Shown one piece after another: positions 48,076 through 58,500 of a DNA stretch of 64,000 nucleotides; positions within the stretch are counted from its first letter, which is position 1, and each line of letters begins with the position of its first letter. Below the pieces are notes generated by a model, which saw only the letters and a list, made by a program, of their open reading frames with translations, was not told where the DNA came from and ran no database searches. The stretch comes from an uncultured Clostridia bacterium (GTDB lineage Bacteria; Bacillota; Clostridia; TANB77; CAG-508). The translations under genes were made by a program, and so were the position numbers. Location: assembly GCA_934149165.1 (NCBI GenBank), contig CAKPDY010000003.1:25490-89489 (forward strand), read 5' to 3'.

Positions 48076-49086
48076 TCACTCACCTTCTTTATATTTTTTA
48101 TACTCAATATATTTTTGCTTCATATATAGCCCAAGTCCAATTTCAATTTGGTTATTTTTTATTTCTAAATCTGTATTTCCAGCATAGTCATAATCATTAC
48201 CAAATTCATTAATTTTTTTATAATCTATATTATTATAATAGTTCTTAAATCTTTCAAAATCCTCTATTGATTCAAATTCTATTACAATTTCATTAAATCT
48301 ATTCATTGCATATTTCTCCTCAGAATCATCATATCCTTTAGGATAATTATACAAAAAATCTCTTAAAATACTATCTTTAGAATCTTTTATAAAATACTTG
48401 TATCTATATGGATTATTTCCAATATGTATAAATTCATCGAGTGGTACGACTGTTGTTAATCTTCCAGAATCTAAGCTTACAATTTGCTTAGAATAAATAC
48501 ATGTATCATTATATTTTAAATACAAAGTGGAAAAAGAAGTACTCTCATTCGTCATTAAATAACTGTAGAATTCGGTATTATAATTGTCTTCACTAATAAT
48601 TTCAATTTTATAACTAGGGTTCTCCTTATAATAGTATCCCTCTATGTTTTCATCTCTTATTTCAGCCCAATTTTCAGTGTCTCGTAATGTTTCAAAAATA
48701 TATTCTAATTTGTTCCTTTGACTTAATATAATTCTTTTTTCAAAATTATATCCGACTATACTTTCTGTTTGCTCTTTCCATGACTTTATTAATTTAACAG
48801 TATATTTATTTTCATCGCTATCAATTAATTTTGCACAACTTTGACATAACCAGATTCCATTATTTATACTTTTTCTTTCTTCTTCCGACATATTTTTATC
48901 ATATCTAGGACCTCCAGGTGCAGCTGCACATATATGAGCAGCAACTCCTATATTATTAACTCCATTCTCACTATCTGGTCCAATAGTAATCTTTCTACAA
49001 TTCGGATTAGAACATACATAAAGTACTCTTTTGGCTAATTTATTTTTTACTGTAGATGTAAAATTATCTCTTTTATCATTATTCAT
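48076..49086 (-). CDS. HNH-type endonuclease-like protein paired with the STAND NTPase
   Basis: 336 residues from the ATG at 49086 (AGGAG, nine-base gap); an upstream extension to 49191 is hydrophobic and unsupported. The N-terminus has VLYVCSNPNCRKITIGP, GVAAHICAAAPGGPRYDKNMSEEER and NNGIWLCQSCAKLID, an HNH fold with two zinc CxxC-type pairs. It probably cuts or nicks DNA. The C-terminal 200 residues are not recognised and may bind the partner. It is the first gene of a two-gene operon and the presumed effector or DNA-recognition part. Confidence 0.72.
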   Translation of the reverse strand: MNNDKRDNFTSTVKNKLAKRVLYVCSNPNCRKITIGPDSENGVNNIGVAAHICAAAPGGPRYDKNMSEEERKSINNGIWLCQSCAKLIDSDENKYTVKLIKSWKEQTESIVGYNFEKRIILSQRNKLEYIFETLRDTENWAEIRDENIEGYYYKENPSYKIEIISEDNYNTEFYSYLMTNESTSFSTLYLKYNDTCIYSKQIVSLDSGRLTTVVPLDEFIHIGNNPYRYKYFIKDSKDSILRDFLYNYPKGYDDSEEKYAMNRFNEIVIEFESIEDFERFKNYYNNIDYKKINEFGNDYDYAGNTDLEIKNNQIEIGLGLYMKQKYIEYKKYKEGE

Positions 49087-49214
49087 TAATACCAACTCCT
49101 GTATTTTAGATATAAGTATATAATTATCTTTTAGGAACTTAATTTTTATTATAAAAAGCAAAATAATCCTGTAACTATTAATTACTATCATACTTTGCTT
49201 TTCTTTTGTAAAAT

Positions 49215-49856
49215 TTATTCTAAATACTCTTTTAATTCATCTACTATTTTATAAACTTTAGTCATTGGATTTCTTTGCGATGCTTGTCCGTCTTTATATA
49301 ATTCTTCCATATATTCGCAATTTTTTATTGCAGTATGTAGCTTTCCATCACTATTAACTTTATCAAATATATTTACATCATTCTTAGCATATTCACCCAA
49401 TCCATTTCTTTGAAATTCTTTACTAAGTTCTTGTAATACATCATCTTTTGAAATATATCTATTTACTTTCTTAAAATGTGCCAACAACCAAAGCTCAAAA
49501 TTAGGATTAGACCAAGCTACATTATAATTGCAATTATCTATCGCTGAATTAAATTGTTCATCATTATAATCATCTTTGTCAAATACTACCCAGACTTGTC
49601 CATATACCTTATTAGCATGATTAACTGTCTTTTGAGTATATTTTACTAAAGATGTTGTATTCATTCCTGTACCTTTTATATCAATATTCGGAATTAATAC
49701 ATCTACCTTATTTCCATACTTTTCATTAATCTTTTTCTTTAATCCATTAAAGTAATTAGGTTCTGTCTTTTTTCCTTCACAGACAATTAAGTAATTGGCT
49801 GGTGCTTGCCTTTTACTTTTTAGTCTGTCTTTCCTTAAAATATTATTATTTTTCAT
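49215..49856 (-). CDS. rloB: RloB-family protein
   Basis: 213 residues. The N-terminus is basic, then LIVCEGKKTEPNYFNGLK, VWVVFDKDDY and NPNFELWLLAHF, the RloB signature, a TOPRIM-like metal site with Glu and Asp residues. It is usually found with RloA inside type I restriction loci. The start overlaps the end of rloA by 11 bp. Probable RNA/DNA nuclease effector; inference. Confidence 0.8.
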   Translation of the reverse strand: MKNNNILRKDRLKSKRQAPANYLIVCEGKKTEPNYFNGLKKKINEKYGNKVDVLIPNIDIKGTGMNTTSLVKYTQKTVNHANKVYGQVWVVFDKDDYNDEQFNSAIDNCNYNVAWSNPNFELWLLAHFKKVNRYISKDDVLQELSKEFQRNGLGEYAKNDVNIFDKVNSDGKLHTAIKNCEYMEELYKDGQASQRNPMTKVYKIVDELKEYLE

Positions 49857-51078
49857 AATCTATATCAAATTCTTCCAATACTGGAATAGCACCATATCTT
49901 CCAGTTAAATAGTCTTTATTGTATGTTGCATCATTTCTTACTTTTTTACCTGCATTTTTATCATCTTCAAGTATATAATCAGATAATGCATATATTTCTG
50001 AAATACCATCTTTATCTTTTTCTGCAAACCATATTTCGTCTCTTCTAAATGTTTCTTTATTTAGGTTTACTGTGTCATGTGTTGAATATATTAACTGTCC
50101 ATTGCCTTTATTTGTATCACTATTATGGAATAAATTAATAATATATCTTGTTAGTAAAGGATGTAGTTTTGCATCTAATTCATCAACAAATAATACCATC
50201 CCATTTTTTAATGCATCCATAAAGAAATCAAATAAGTGAAACATTTTTCTAGTACCATTAGACTCTAAATAAAATGGTAATGCTTTTAATGCTCCGTTTT
50301 CTCCCCTATGAATAACTTCAATATCTATAATGCCATTGTTACTTTTAACAGCTTCTATTGAATCTGGCGTAGTTTTTATTCCTTCAATTCCAGAATCAAA
50401 AGTTTTTATAAATTTTAATAGTTCTTTTTTATAATTTTCATCACTTAAAATTTTTAATGAAACTCTATTATTAATAAATCTTTCGAAATTCGGATTACCT
50501 AAGTCCAAATATGTGCTGTTTACAAACCAATCATATACATTACTAAAATCTTCATTATTTCTATCTATTTTACTATATATATTTAAGAATAATGTTCTTT
50601 CGTCTATATTTACTAACTCTGAGATTTTGTTAGGTTTCATTGATACATTATTACTTTCTCTTTCAAAAATAGAATAAAATTTATTAACTCTTTTCTCAAA
50701 TAACCATTCTGAAATTATTTTATCTTTTAAAACTTCAAAACCATATTTGTATATTTTATTGTTTTTAGCTAATATTTCTACTTCTAAAGCAATTGGATCG
50801 TTATTTATCATAAAGCTATATACATTTTCTTCATCAATTGGAGAATTCTTTTTAGAGTCGTCACTTACTAATATTCTCTTTTTCATATAATCAAAAGCCT
50901 GTAACACGTTAGTTTTTCCACTAGCATTAGCACCATAAATTGCAGATACTTTTAAATATTCATCATTATCAACTTTAGCTACATTATATTCGTGTTCTTT
51001 TAATGATGTTGCTTCCATATCTAAACAATTTTCGTCTTTAAATGATTTGAAATTTTTAAAACTAAATCTTATTAACAT
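49846..51078 (-). CDS. rloA: RloA-family ATPase
   Basis: 410 residues of the SMC/OLD-like AAA ATPases: IRFSFKNFKSFKD, Walker A IYGANASGKTN (near 50), and Walker B MVLFVDELDAKLHPLLTRYI with the signature preceding it. Family members couple DNA sensing to a partner nuclease. GGAGG precedes the ATG. Paired with rloB as in Campylobacter type I restriction loci, and probably a defence module like PARIS. Confidence 0.82.
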   Translation of the reverse strand: MLIRFSFKNFKSFKDENCLDMEATSLKEHEYNVAKVDNDEYLKVSAIYGANASGKTNVLQAFDYMKKRILVSDDSKKNSPIDEENVYSFMINNDPIALEVEILAKNNKIYKYGFEVLKDKIISEWLFEKRVNKFYSIFERESNNVSMKPNKISELVNIDERTLFLNIYSKIDRNNEDFSNVYDWFVNSTYLDLGNPNFERFINNRVSLKILSDENYKKELLKFIKTFDSGIEGIKTTPDSIEAVKSNNGIIDIEVIHRGENGALKALPFYLESNGTRKMFHLFDFFMDALKNGMVLFVDELDAKLHPLLTRYIINLFHNSDTNKGNGQLIYSTHDTVNLNKETFRRDEIWFAEKDKDGISEIYALSDYILEDDKNAGKKVRNDATYNKDYLTGRYGAIPVLEEFDIDYEK

Positions 51079-51128
51079 TTTAAAATCCTCCTTTACTTTA
51101 TATATTATATGCTAAAATTTTTAAAATA

Positions 51129-51188
51129 TCAATATTTTTGAGAGATTTTCTCAAAAATATTGACTTTTACTTTAATTTTTGCTATTAT
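51129..51188 (+). promoter_or_regulatory. Promoter of the 47-codon gene with overlapping palindrome
   Basis: TTGACT (51160-51165) and TATTAT (51183-51188), spacer 17, upstream of the 51259 gene. A 15-bp perfect palindrome (51129-51143 and 51149-51163) overlaps the -35, so a repressor probably acts on it. It lies between the divergent rloA and the small gene. Confidence 0.65.
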
Positions 51189-51258
51189 TTTATTGTCATC
51201 AACTTTCTAATAAAAATCAAAGGAGGAAGGATTTTATCCTAGAAAGGCGGTGATAATT

Positions 51259-51402
51259 ATGGCTTGTAAGAAAACAAGTTCAAGTGTTGCTTCAAAAGCT
51301 TCAAAACTTTTGAAAGATGGTAGAACTTCAAAAACTACAAAATCTGTAGCTGGCTCTGCTTTATCTCAAAGGCAACCAAAACATACACATAAGAAAAAAT
51401 AA
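51259..51402 (+). CDS. 47-residue basic protein of unknown function inside the restriction island
   Basis: Begins MACKKTSSSVASKASKLLKD and ends in a His/Lys tail. It follows AAGGCGGTGA and is the only plus-strand gene in the island's right part. It is rich in Ser, Lys and Ala, with a repeated ASK/SKTTKSVAGSALSQ pattern, which I have seen in small proteins near mobile-element genes but cannot name. Its own promoter and a convergent terminator are present, so it is a true gene. It could regulate or inhibit the restriction system; this is inference only. Confidence 0.6.
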   Translation: MACKKTSSSVASKASKLLKDGRTSKTTKSVAGSALSQRQPKHTHKKK

Positions 51403-51409
51403 TAAAGGT

Positions 51410-51438
51410 AAAGCAGGCTCCATATAGAGTCTGCTTAT
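51410..51438. terminator. Bidirectional terminator between the 47-aa gene and the 51443 gene
   Basis: AAGCAGGCTC-CATATA-GAGTCTGCTT hairpin followed by ATTTTTCT, and on the other strand by TTTACCTTTATT. Confidence 0.7.
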
Positions 51439-51442
51439 TTTT

Positions 51443-52702
51443 CTAATACCAATCATAATATGAACCATATTTATCTAATTTATTATTTTTATTATCCATA
51501 GATTCTGTATGGTCTCTTTTTCCAAGAAGTTCATCTTCTTCGTCAATAGTAGGGTCAAACCAATTTGCTTTCTTATTAGCCCAATTAATCCATTCTTTTA
51601 TTTCATCTGTTAAGTTTTCTTTTTTAGAAACAGCATCAATATAATTTCTTATCTCACATGCTATTTTATAATCCTCTGCACAATTTATCAACTCTTTAAT
51701 TTTTTGTGCTTCTTTCTTTTTGGCATTTCTAATTTTTTCTTTTCTTTCTTCCTCTTCTCTTTGTCTTCTCGCAATTTCTTCTCTTTCTAGTCTTTCATTC
51801 TTCGTTTTTTCAGATTGTTCATATAATTTTATAATTATATCTCCTAGTTTATCTTCCAATCTTATTTTATCATTCTCTCTTATGTATTTTCTGTTACCAC
51901 AAGTTATTTTTAATTTACCATTATAAACATAATCATACTTCCTTATATTAGGCTTATATCCAAATGTATGTCTCTTTTGGGATTCCTCATATTCTAATAG
52001 CTTTTTTGCCTCTTCTTTAGTTAATTCATGCATTACTTTATCTTGTAATTCTTCTATTTCAACTGTAATACGTTCTTCACGAACTTGTAGTGAAAAATCG
52101 TTGTTTACTTTTCCTCCTAGTTCTTCTATTGCAAAGTAAATCGCACTTAATATCTTCATACATCTATCTTTTTGTAGTTTTGATATATTAGAAAAATATC
52201 CCTTTTCTACATAATCATGAACATTATAATAAGGATTAAAATAGTTAGCTTTTCTTTCTTCTCTTCGTTCTTCTTTTTTCTTATTTTTATATTCAATAAT
52301 TACTTTATGATTTCTCTTATATTTATCTACACTTAGGTCATAAATAACTTCAGCTACCTTCTTTTTTTCACCTTCTTCTAGAAAATTTAGAAAATTAAAT
52401 TCTTGAATAAATTTGTCTTTATCACTAACTTTTTCATCAATCAATACTCCAGTATTTTTTAATGGAATTTCAATTTCTTTTTCTTCTGATTCTGTCAATT
52501 CAACAATTTCAGTTGAAAAATCCAATCCCATATTCTTCTTAGTCCAATATGCCGAAGATGGATATGGAATATTATTTTCTTTGCAAGCTTGTACCAATTT
52601 TGTATAATTTAGTCCATATTTTTTAGAAACACCTGTTAATGAAATATCCCAAATTTCATCATAAAGTTTTTTTCGTTCAAATTTTATAGATAAACTATCC
52701 AT
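51443..52702 (-). CDS. Unknown coiled-coil protein with N-terminal helix-turn-helix-like segment
   Basis: 419 residues from the ATG at 52702 (AGGAAAG, six-base gap). The N-terminus (FERKKLYDEIWDISLTGVSKKYGLNYTKLVQACKENNIPYPSSAYWTKK) has the pattern of a widespread family of mobile-element proteins. The middle is a long Arg/Glu/Lys coiled coil. No nuclease motif is visible. Members are often found near type I restriction systems; function unknown. Confidence 0.55.
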   Translation of the reverse strand: MDSLSIKFERKKLYDEIWDISLTGVSKKYGLNYTKLVQACKENNIPYPSSAYWTKKNMGLDFSTEIVELTESEEKEIEIPLKNTGVLIDEKVSDKDKFIQEFNFLNFLEEGEKKKVAEVIYDLSVDKYKRNHKVIIEYKNKKKEERREERKANYFNPYYNVHDYVEKGYFSNISKLQKDRCMKILSAIYFAIEELGGKVNNDFSLQVREERITVEIEELQDKVMHELTKEEAKKLLEYEESQKRHTFGYKPNIRKYDYVYNGKLKITCGNRKYIRENDKIRLEDKLGDIIIKLYEQSEKTKNERLEREEIARRQREEEERKEKIRNAKKKEAQKIKELINCAEDYKIACEIRNYIDAVSKKENLTDEIKEWINWANKKANWFDPTIDEEDELLGKRDHTESMDNKNNKLDKYGSYYDWY

Positions 52703-52777
52703 AAACATCTTCCTTTCCTTCAAATTTCTTTTCTTTATTTTCATACTTTCCTAGCGAAAACGCATACTCATATAGTT

Positions 52778-53122
52778 CTAGTTCTCTTGTTCTGCGTTTT
52801 CGCTTAATATAAAAAGTAATTCATTTTTCATTGATTCAAATTCTTTTATGATAGTTTCCAAATTCTTCTCAATATTTTGAACTCTAACTTCAGATATTTT
52901 TCCATATTTATATGCAATCAACCTTTCAGCAACTATATAATATGACCAACTCTCTGAAAATCCCCTATCATTTTCTTCATTATGAACTGCAAAACCTATC
53001 GGTAATAAATTATTTCTCATACCAATGGAAACTGCATTAGCTGATATTCCTAAATAATCTCCTGCAATCTGGCATGTTATTTTAGTTTTATTTCTTATAT
53101 CATCATCTGTATATTTGCTCAT
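52778..53122 (-). CDS. Small protein with HTH-like start, unknown
   Basis: 114 residues after GGAGGGAG. TCQIAGDYLGISANAVSIGMRNNLLPIGFAV looks like an excisionase/helix-turn-helix-type DNA reader. The C-terminal half is a coiled coil. Possibly a regulator within the accessory genes; inferred. Confidence 0.5.
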   Translation of the reverse strand: MSKYTDDDIRNKTKITCQIAGDYLGISANAVSIGMRNNLLPIGFAVHNEENDRGFSESWSYYIVAERLIAYKYGKISEVRVQNIEKNLETIIKEFESMKNELLFILSENAEQEN

Positions 53123-53141
53123 TAAACTCCCTCCTATTTTA

Positions 53142-53969
53142 TTATGCTATATTTTCTATTTCCATATTTGGAAAATCATCTATTTGTTTTTCATCTTGAA
53201 CCATAAATTTATAATCACTATAATAATTTAATCCGTCATTAGCACTAGATAACTTGTACTCTAATATGGCATCTTGTTCATATATATTGAATACTAGATC
53301 TTGATAATATAAAGTAATTTTAAAATTATATATTTCTTCTGTTTTCAACCTTAAGACAAATGGTATTATTACCTCTTGTCCTTTTTCAATAACACTTTCT
53401 TTAGCAATTTCAAAAATATATTTACGTTTCAATATATTGCTTTCTATTTTCATATAATATTTTCTTATAGAATTTAATCCAATATTTTTCAAACTTAATG
53501 TAATTTGTTGTATAACTCCTTTATCTTCTTCAATATTGGTATCCAATTGAGTTAATTCAACTGATGCATTTCTTCCTTGTACACAATCGTATTTTAAAAG
53601 TGGCATATTTTGTATTCTGAAATTTTCTTTATCTCTCTTATCATTTTCTTCATTATTCTTTTTTATTTGATAAATTGTAACAAATACTGAAACCAAAGCT
53701 GCTATTCCCGCGCTAATAATACCTGTAGTATAAGTTGCAATGAAATTAAGCCAGTTTTGTGTATTAACATTTATATTCCATCCTAATTCCGTTGGTACAT
53801 TAAATCTATCAAAATAATAAATAATTAATATTGCACTATCTACTATTGCTAATACAATATAAGAAATCTTTTCTACTAAACTATTAGACTTTTCTGTACT
53901 TTTATAAATGAAGTATAGTGTTAAGCTTATAATAGTTAATGTAATTATAAATAATATAATATTTCCCAT
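53142..53969 (-). CDS. Membrane protein with cytoplasmic domain, unknown
   Basis: 275 residues from the ATG at 53969 after AAGGAG. Three transmembrane helices (about 3-20, 34-53 and 75-100) are followed by a coiled segment rich in Lys, Asn and Glu and a beta-rich domain (LKYDCVQGRNASVELTQL). The pattern recalls small membrane proteins associated with restriction or abortive-infection loci, but no family is recognised. Confidence 0.5.
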   Translation of the reverse strand: MGNIILFIITLTIISLTLYFIYKSTEKSNSLVEKISYIVLAIVDSAILIIYYFDRFNVPTELGWNINVNTQNWLNFIATYTTGIISAGIAALVSVFVTIYQIKKNNEENDKRDKENFRIQNMPLLKYDCVQGRNASVELTQLDTNIEEDKGVIQQITLSLKNIGLNSIRKYYMKIESNILKRKYIFEIAKESVIEKGQEVIIPFVLRLKTEEIYNFKITLYYQDLVFNIYEQDAILEYKLSSANDGLNYYSDYKFMVQDEKQIDDFPNMEIENIA

Positions 53970-54044
53970 AAAATTCTCCTTATTAAAAAAAATCAAAATA
54001 ATTATGTAATATATCATTACTCACTTACTTTGCTTTTCTTTTGT

Positions 54045-54938
54045 CTATTTTTTATTTACTTTTAAAGACTGCTTGATCAATGGAATTACATTATCAATAT
54101 CATCCTTCTTATCTATTATGATACAATAATCTCCATTTCCCCAATGACCAATTCCACTAATGTCTTTTGTAAGTTTTAGAGGATCATTTAGGGAATCTTT
54201 TTTCATATTAATGTATATTTTTAATTTATTCTTATGAAATTCTATATCTGCGATATTTCTAATTCCTTTGAATGCTATGTATAGTTTCTTTGCTTCCACA
54301 TCTATATCGTCTAATTCTAATATTCTATTTTTTAATTCTTCATATACTCTTTTTATATTGTCCGAAACTTTAGATAAATGATCTTCCTCAGTATATACAA
54401 TTATTTCTTTATTAACATCGTTTTGTATAGATTCCATTTGAATATCTTGCACTTTAACATTGCTTGTCTTTTTTATAAAATCAATTTCGATAATATCATC
54501 TTCATATCTCGTTACTTTAACTAAATCTACTGGTATATTTTTGAAGTCTGTAGCATTTAATTGATATGCTGTATAGATTGGTGAAACAAATATAATTCTT
54601 GATTGGCTCCAATCTATATCTTGAGTAGTTAACGATGACTTAGTTTTTATGTTGTATTGAAGAACAAAATCTGCTTTTCTCTCTAACATCAATTTTAAAT
54701 ATGTATAACCCTGGTCAACTAAAGAATTATTTTTAACATTTTTATATTCAATTATTCTAAATGATTTAGATTCTTCATCAAAAGCTAAAGAATCAATTCT
54801 AAAATCACCTACTACAAATTCTGTATCTATAAATTTATATTCTAATATTGTTTCAATGTTGTTTTCGAAAAAATTTTGTAATTCTTTTTCATTTTTAAAA
54901 TCCTTTTGTTTTAATTCTTTATTTGCTTTTAAAATCAT
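54045..54938 (-). CDS. PD-(D/E)xK-type nuclease-like protein
   Basis: 297 residues. The N-terminal region has FRIDSLAFDEESKSFRIIEYKNVKNNSLVDQGYTYLKLML, the D...ExK core of the restriction-endonuclease fold (Asp48, Glu64, Lys66 roughly). The C-terminal 120 residues resemble DUF5655 (KNRILELDDIDVEAKKLYIAFKG). Family members occur in type I restriction loci; it may be an accessory nuclease or a DNA-binding helper. It lies downstream of hsdR. Confidence 0.65.
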   Translation of the reverse strand: MILKANKELKQKDFKNEKELQNFFENNIETILEYKFIDTEFVVGDFRIDSLAFDEESKSFRIIEYKNVKNNSLVDQGYTYLKLMLERKADFVLQYNIKTKSSLTTQDIDWSQSRIIFVSPIYTAYQLNATDFKNIPVDLVKVTRYEDDIIEIDFIKKTSNVKVQDIQMESIQNDVNKEIIVYTEEDHLSKVSDNIKRVYEELKNRILELDDIDVEAKKLYIAFKGIRNIADIEFHKNKLKIYINMKKDSLNDPLKLTKDISGIGHWGNGDYCIIIDKKDDIDNVIPLIKQSLKVNKK

Positions 54939-54960
54939 ATAATTTCTCCTTCAAATTAAA

Positions 54961-55517
54961 TTATTCCTTTTCTCCTTCACTAGACTTTTGTCCTGTTAAT
55001 TGGCAATATCTCTTCGTTGCCTCTTCATCCTTAGCTAGATTTGCCATAGTTAACACATAATTAACATTCGTTTGTGAATCTATTGGTACTTTAGATTCAA
55101 TCGCTTTTCTCACCAATAAAGTTAATGGTTCACCTATAGCTTGTTTATAGTTAAATCCTATAAGTTGCATAATTGTAAGTGTCTCAACAGACAATATTTT
55201 TTCATTTTTTCAATTTCAACTTGATCCGGAAGAAATTCTCCAAATATAGGCAATAAATTATCCGTAATATATTTTATATCATTTTCTGTAATTTTTTGTG
55301 AAACTAATTCTTGTTCATATGCTTGAGCAATTCGTTGAATTTCAGCCTTATCATTTAATAAATCAGATATTATTTCTTCCAGTTCAGCAATAATTTCTTT
55401 GTCATTTCTTTTTGCTTTACTAGCATTTATTTTCTTTGATATAAAACTTGCGCCATTTCTAGCAGTTGCTTCAGCTAAATTTGCTGCTAATTGTGCAACA
55501 ATTTGATTATCATCCAT
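54961..55517 (-). pseudogene. Split gene, restriction-locus protein, homopolymer frameshift
   Basis: 55158-55517 gives 119 residues (MDDNQIVAQLAANLAEATARNGAS, then EKMKKYCLLRHLQ) and 54961-55194 gives 77 (MSVETLTIMQLIGFNYKQAIGEP). If one A is added to the A6 run at 55197-55202, they join as KMKKILSVETLTIMQLIGF into one protein of about 185 residues. It is helical and sits between hsdR and the nuclease-like gene. It could be a true loss, phase variation by slippage, or a sequencing artefact. This break is unlike the CGGA ones. Confidence 0.6.
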
Positions 55518-55539
55518 TTTTAATTTTTCTCCTCTCTAT

Positions 55540-58500
55540 TTATTTTACCATCTCTTTACATTTTAACTCAGCTTGTTTTATAACAGTTTGAACTGCCTTT
55601 TCGCTTTTGTTAGGTGGATAATTATATTTAATTAAAAGCTTCTTAATTTCAATTCTCATTTTAGCTCTTGCATCTTTTCTAATATCCCAATCAATCGTCA
55701 TATTATTATTAACTGTCTCAACAAGTTCTTTTGCTATTTGAACTAAGATTTCATCCTTCATTAATTCTTTAACTTCTGGATCATCTCCTAATGCATCAAA
55801 GAATGCTTTTTCTTCTGACGATAAATTAAATTCATTTCCTGCTTTTAATTCTTCTTCAATTTCATTTTTTAAGTTTATTAATTCTTCAATTATTTTTTGT
55901 ATGTCTTCTACACTTGTCCTCTCATTATATGTTGCTGCAATTTTTTGAAACTTTGTTGAGAACTTTTCCATCATAACAACATTTTGTCTTCCTATTTGAT
56001 TAACATACTCTTTTAAAGCTCTATTCAGTACCTCAACTGCAATATTTTTCTTTTGCATTTTTGCTAACTTATTTAATATATCATTGCTTAATAATGCCAA
56101 TTGATTACTATTGTGTACTTCTCCTATTTGTAGCATTTCATCATCTTGTATTGCTCTTTCTAACATTTGCGCTACATTTGCGTTTATTTCTTTAACGTCT
56201 ATTCTTTCTCCGCTTAGTTTTGATATGAATGATCTTACAGCTATAAAGAATAATATTTCATCTTTTAATTCCTGTGATAATGCTCCTGTGCATAACGCAT
56301 ATAAGCTTTTAACATCATAACTATATTTCATAAATGCTTTTTTAATTTCTTCTGTTTTGAGCATCAAGTTCGCTCCTGCCATAATAATTTCATACTTATC
56401 GCTATCTGTTGTTGTAGCAAAATGTCCATAATAGAATCCTTTAAATAAATCTCTAATTAATTCAACTTTATCATTTAAAACTTTTACCAATTCACTATTA
56501 TCTACAATTTTGCCTTGGTCTCTCTTCGTATATGTTTTCAATGCATCTAGCAACCATCTTTTTAGTCCTATGTAATCAACAATTAGTCCACCAGTTTTAT
56601 CTTTATAAACTCTATTAACTCTTGCAATTGCCTGCATTAAGTTATGTGCTTTCATAGGTTTGTCTATATACATAGTTCCAAGTCCTGGTACATCAAATCC
56701 TGTTAACCACATATCTACAACTATTGCAATTTTAAAATCAGAATCCATATCTTTAAAATCTACTTCTAGCTGCTTTTTATCTTTTTTAGAGCCTATTGCT
56801 TTTTGCATCTCTTCGTCATCTTTATTATTAGATGTTATTATCATATTAACTTTATTTTTCCATTCTGGTCTTAGCTCTAAGAATTTATTATACATTGTAA
56901 ATGCAGATTGTCTTGAATAAGCTACGACCATTACTTTATTAGCCACACTTGTTTCTATTTCCTTATAATGTTTTATAATATCTTTTACTATCAATTCTAG
57001 TCTATCTGGATCTTCTATTATTTGTTTCATTGTAGCCATTGCTTTTTTAGACTCTGCTATTTTATAGTCATCAATACCTTCTTCTGTTTCAAGCATATTA
57101 TAGTAATCATCTATCTCATCTAATATCTTTTGATTTAATCCTACTCTTGCCATTCTGGATTCATACATAATTGGTACTGTTGCACCATCCATAATTGCTT
57201 GTGTCATATCGTATGTATCTATTATATCTCCAAACACATTAGTTGTTGATTTGTCTTTTGTTTCAACAGGTGTTCCTGTAAATCCAATGTATGTTGCATT
57301 TGGAAAAGCATCGTGTAAATATTTTGCTGTTCCGTATTTCTTGTATGCTTCCATTTTAGCTTTATCAAATTTTATGGTCGCATCCAATCCATAATGACTT
57401 CTATGTGCTTCATCTACTAAAACCAAAATATCATCTCTTCGGCTAAATACTCCTGTTTCTTCTTCAAACTTTTGTAATGTAGTGAAGAATATTCCACCAG
57501 ATTTTCTTCCTTCTAATTTTTCATTTAGATCTTGTCTATTTTCTATCTGTACTGGTTCTTGTTTTAAATAACCTGAACATTTTGCAAATGTACTAAATAA
57601 TTGATTATCTAAATCATTTCTATCTGTTACAACTACTATACTTGGATTATTTAATACTTTAATCATATTACCTGCATAAAATACCATTGAAAAGCTTTTT
57701 CCACTTCCCTGTGTATGCCAAAGTAATCCTGCTTTTCCTGTTTTATTGTCTATTGCATTTTCTGTACTTGTTATAGCTTTTTTAACTCCAAAATATTGGT
57801 GATATGCTGATAAGATTTTACTGTCTTCACTCCATAATATGAAATTACTTATAATATCTAATAATCTATCTTTTCTGAGCATCCCATTAAATAGAGTTTG
57901 ATGTGTTGGCATATTTTCTTTTACTTCATCTGTATCTTCTACTTTTTTCCATTCTGAAAATCTACTCCATGGGCTCGTTATTGTTCCTGCTCTTGCTTGT
58001 ACTCCATCGCTTACTATCATAAATTGATTATAATAGAATAATGTTGGTATATGTACTTCTTGATAACCTTTTAATTGGTGATATCCATCTATTAATTTTA
58101 CATCTTCTCTTACTGTTGATTTTAATTCAACAACAACTAGCGGCATACCATTTATAAATATAATTATATCTGGTCTTTTTTCACTATGTTCAATGATTGT
58201 ATATTGATTAATTGCTTTAAATGTATTGTTTTTGATATTTTCAAAATCTATTATTTTAACAGTTTTATATTTTGTTTCTCCATCTTCTTGAATTAGTACA
58301 GAAATCCCATCTAGTAAATATTTAGTAAATTGTTTATTATTTAATATAGTATTGTTGTTGTCTAAATTTCTAACTGTTCTTATAACTTCTTGTATCTGTT
58401 CAAAATCAATTTCTTTGTTCATTCTTTCTATTGCATCGAAAAGTTCTTCTTCTAACAATACTTTAGAGAAGTCTGTTCGTTTCATTTCATATCCATTTAT

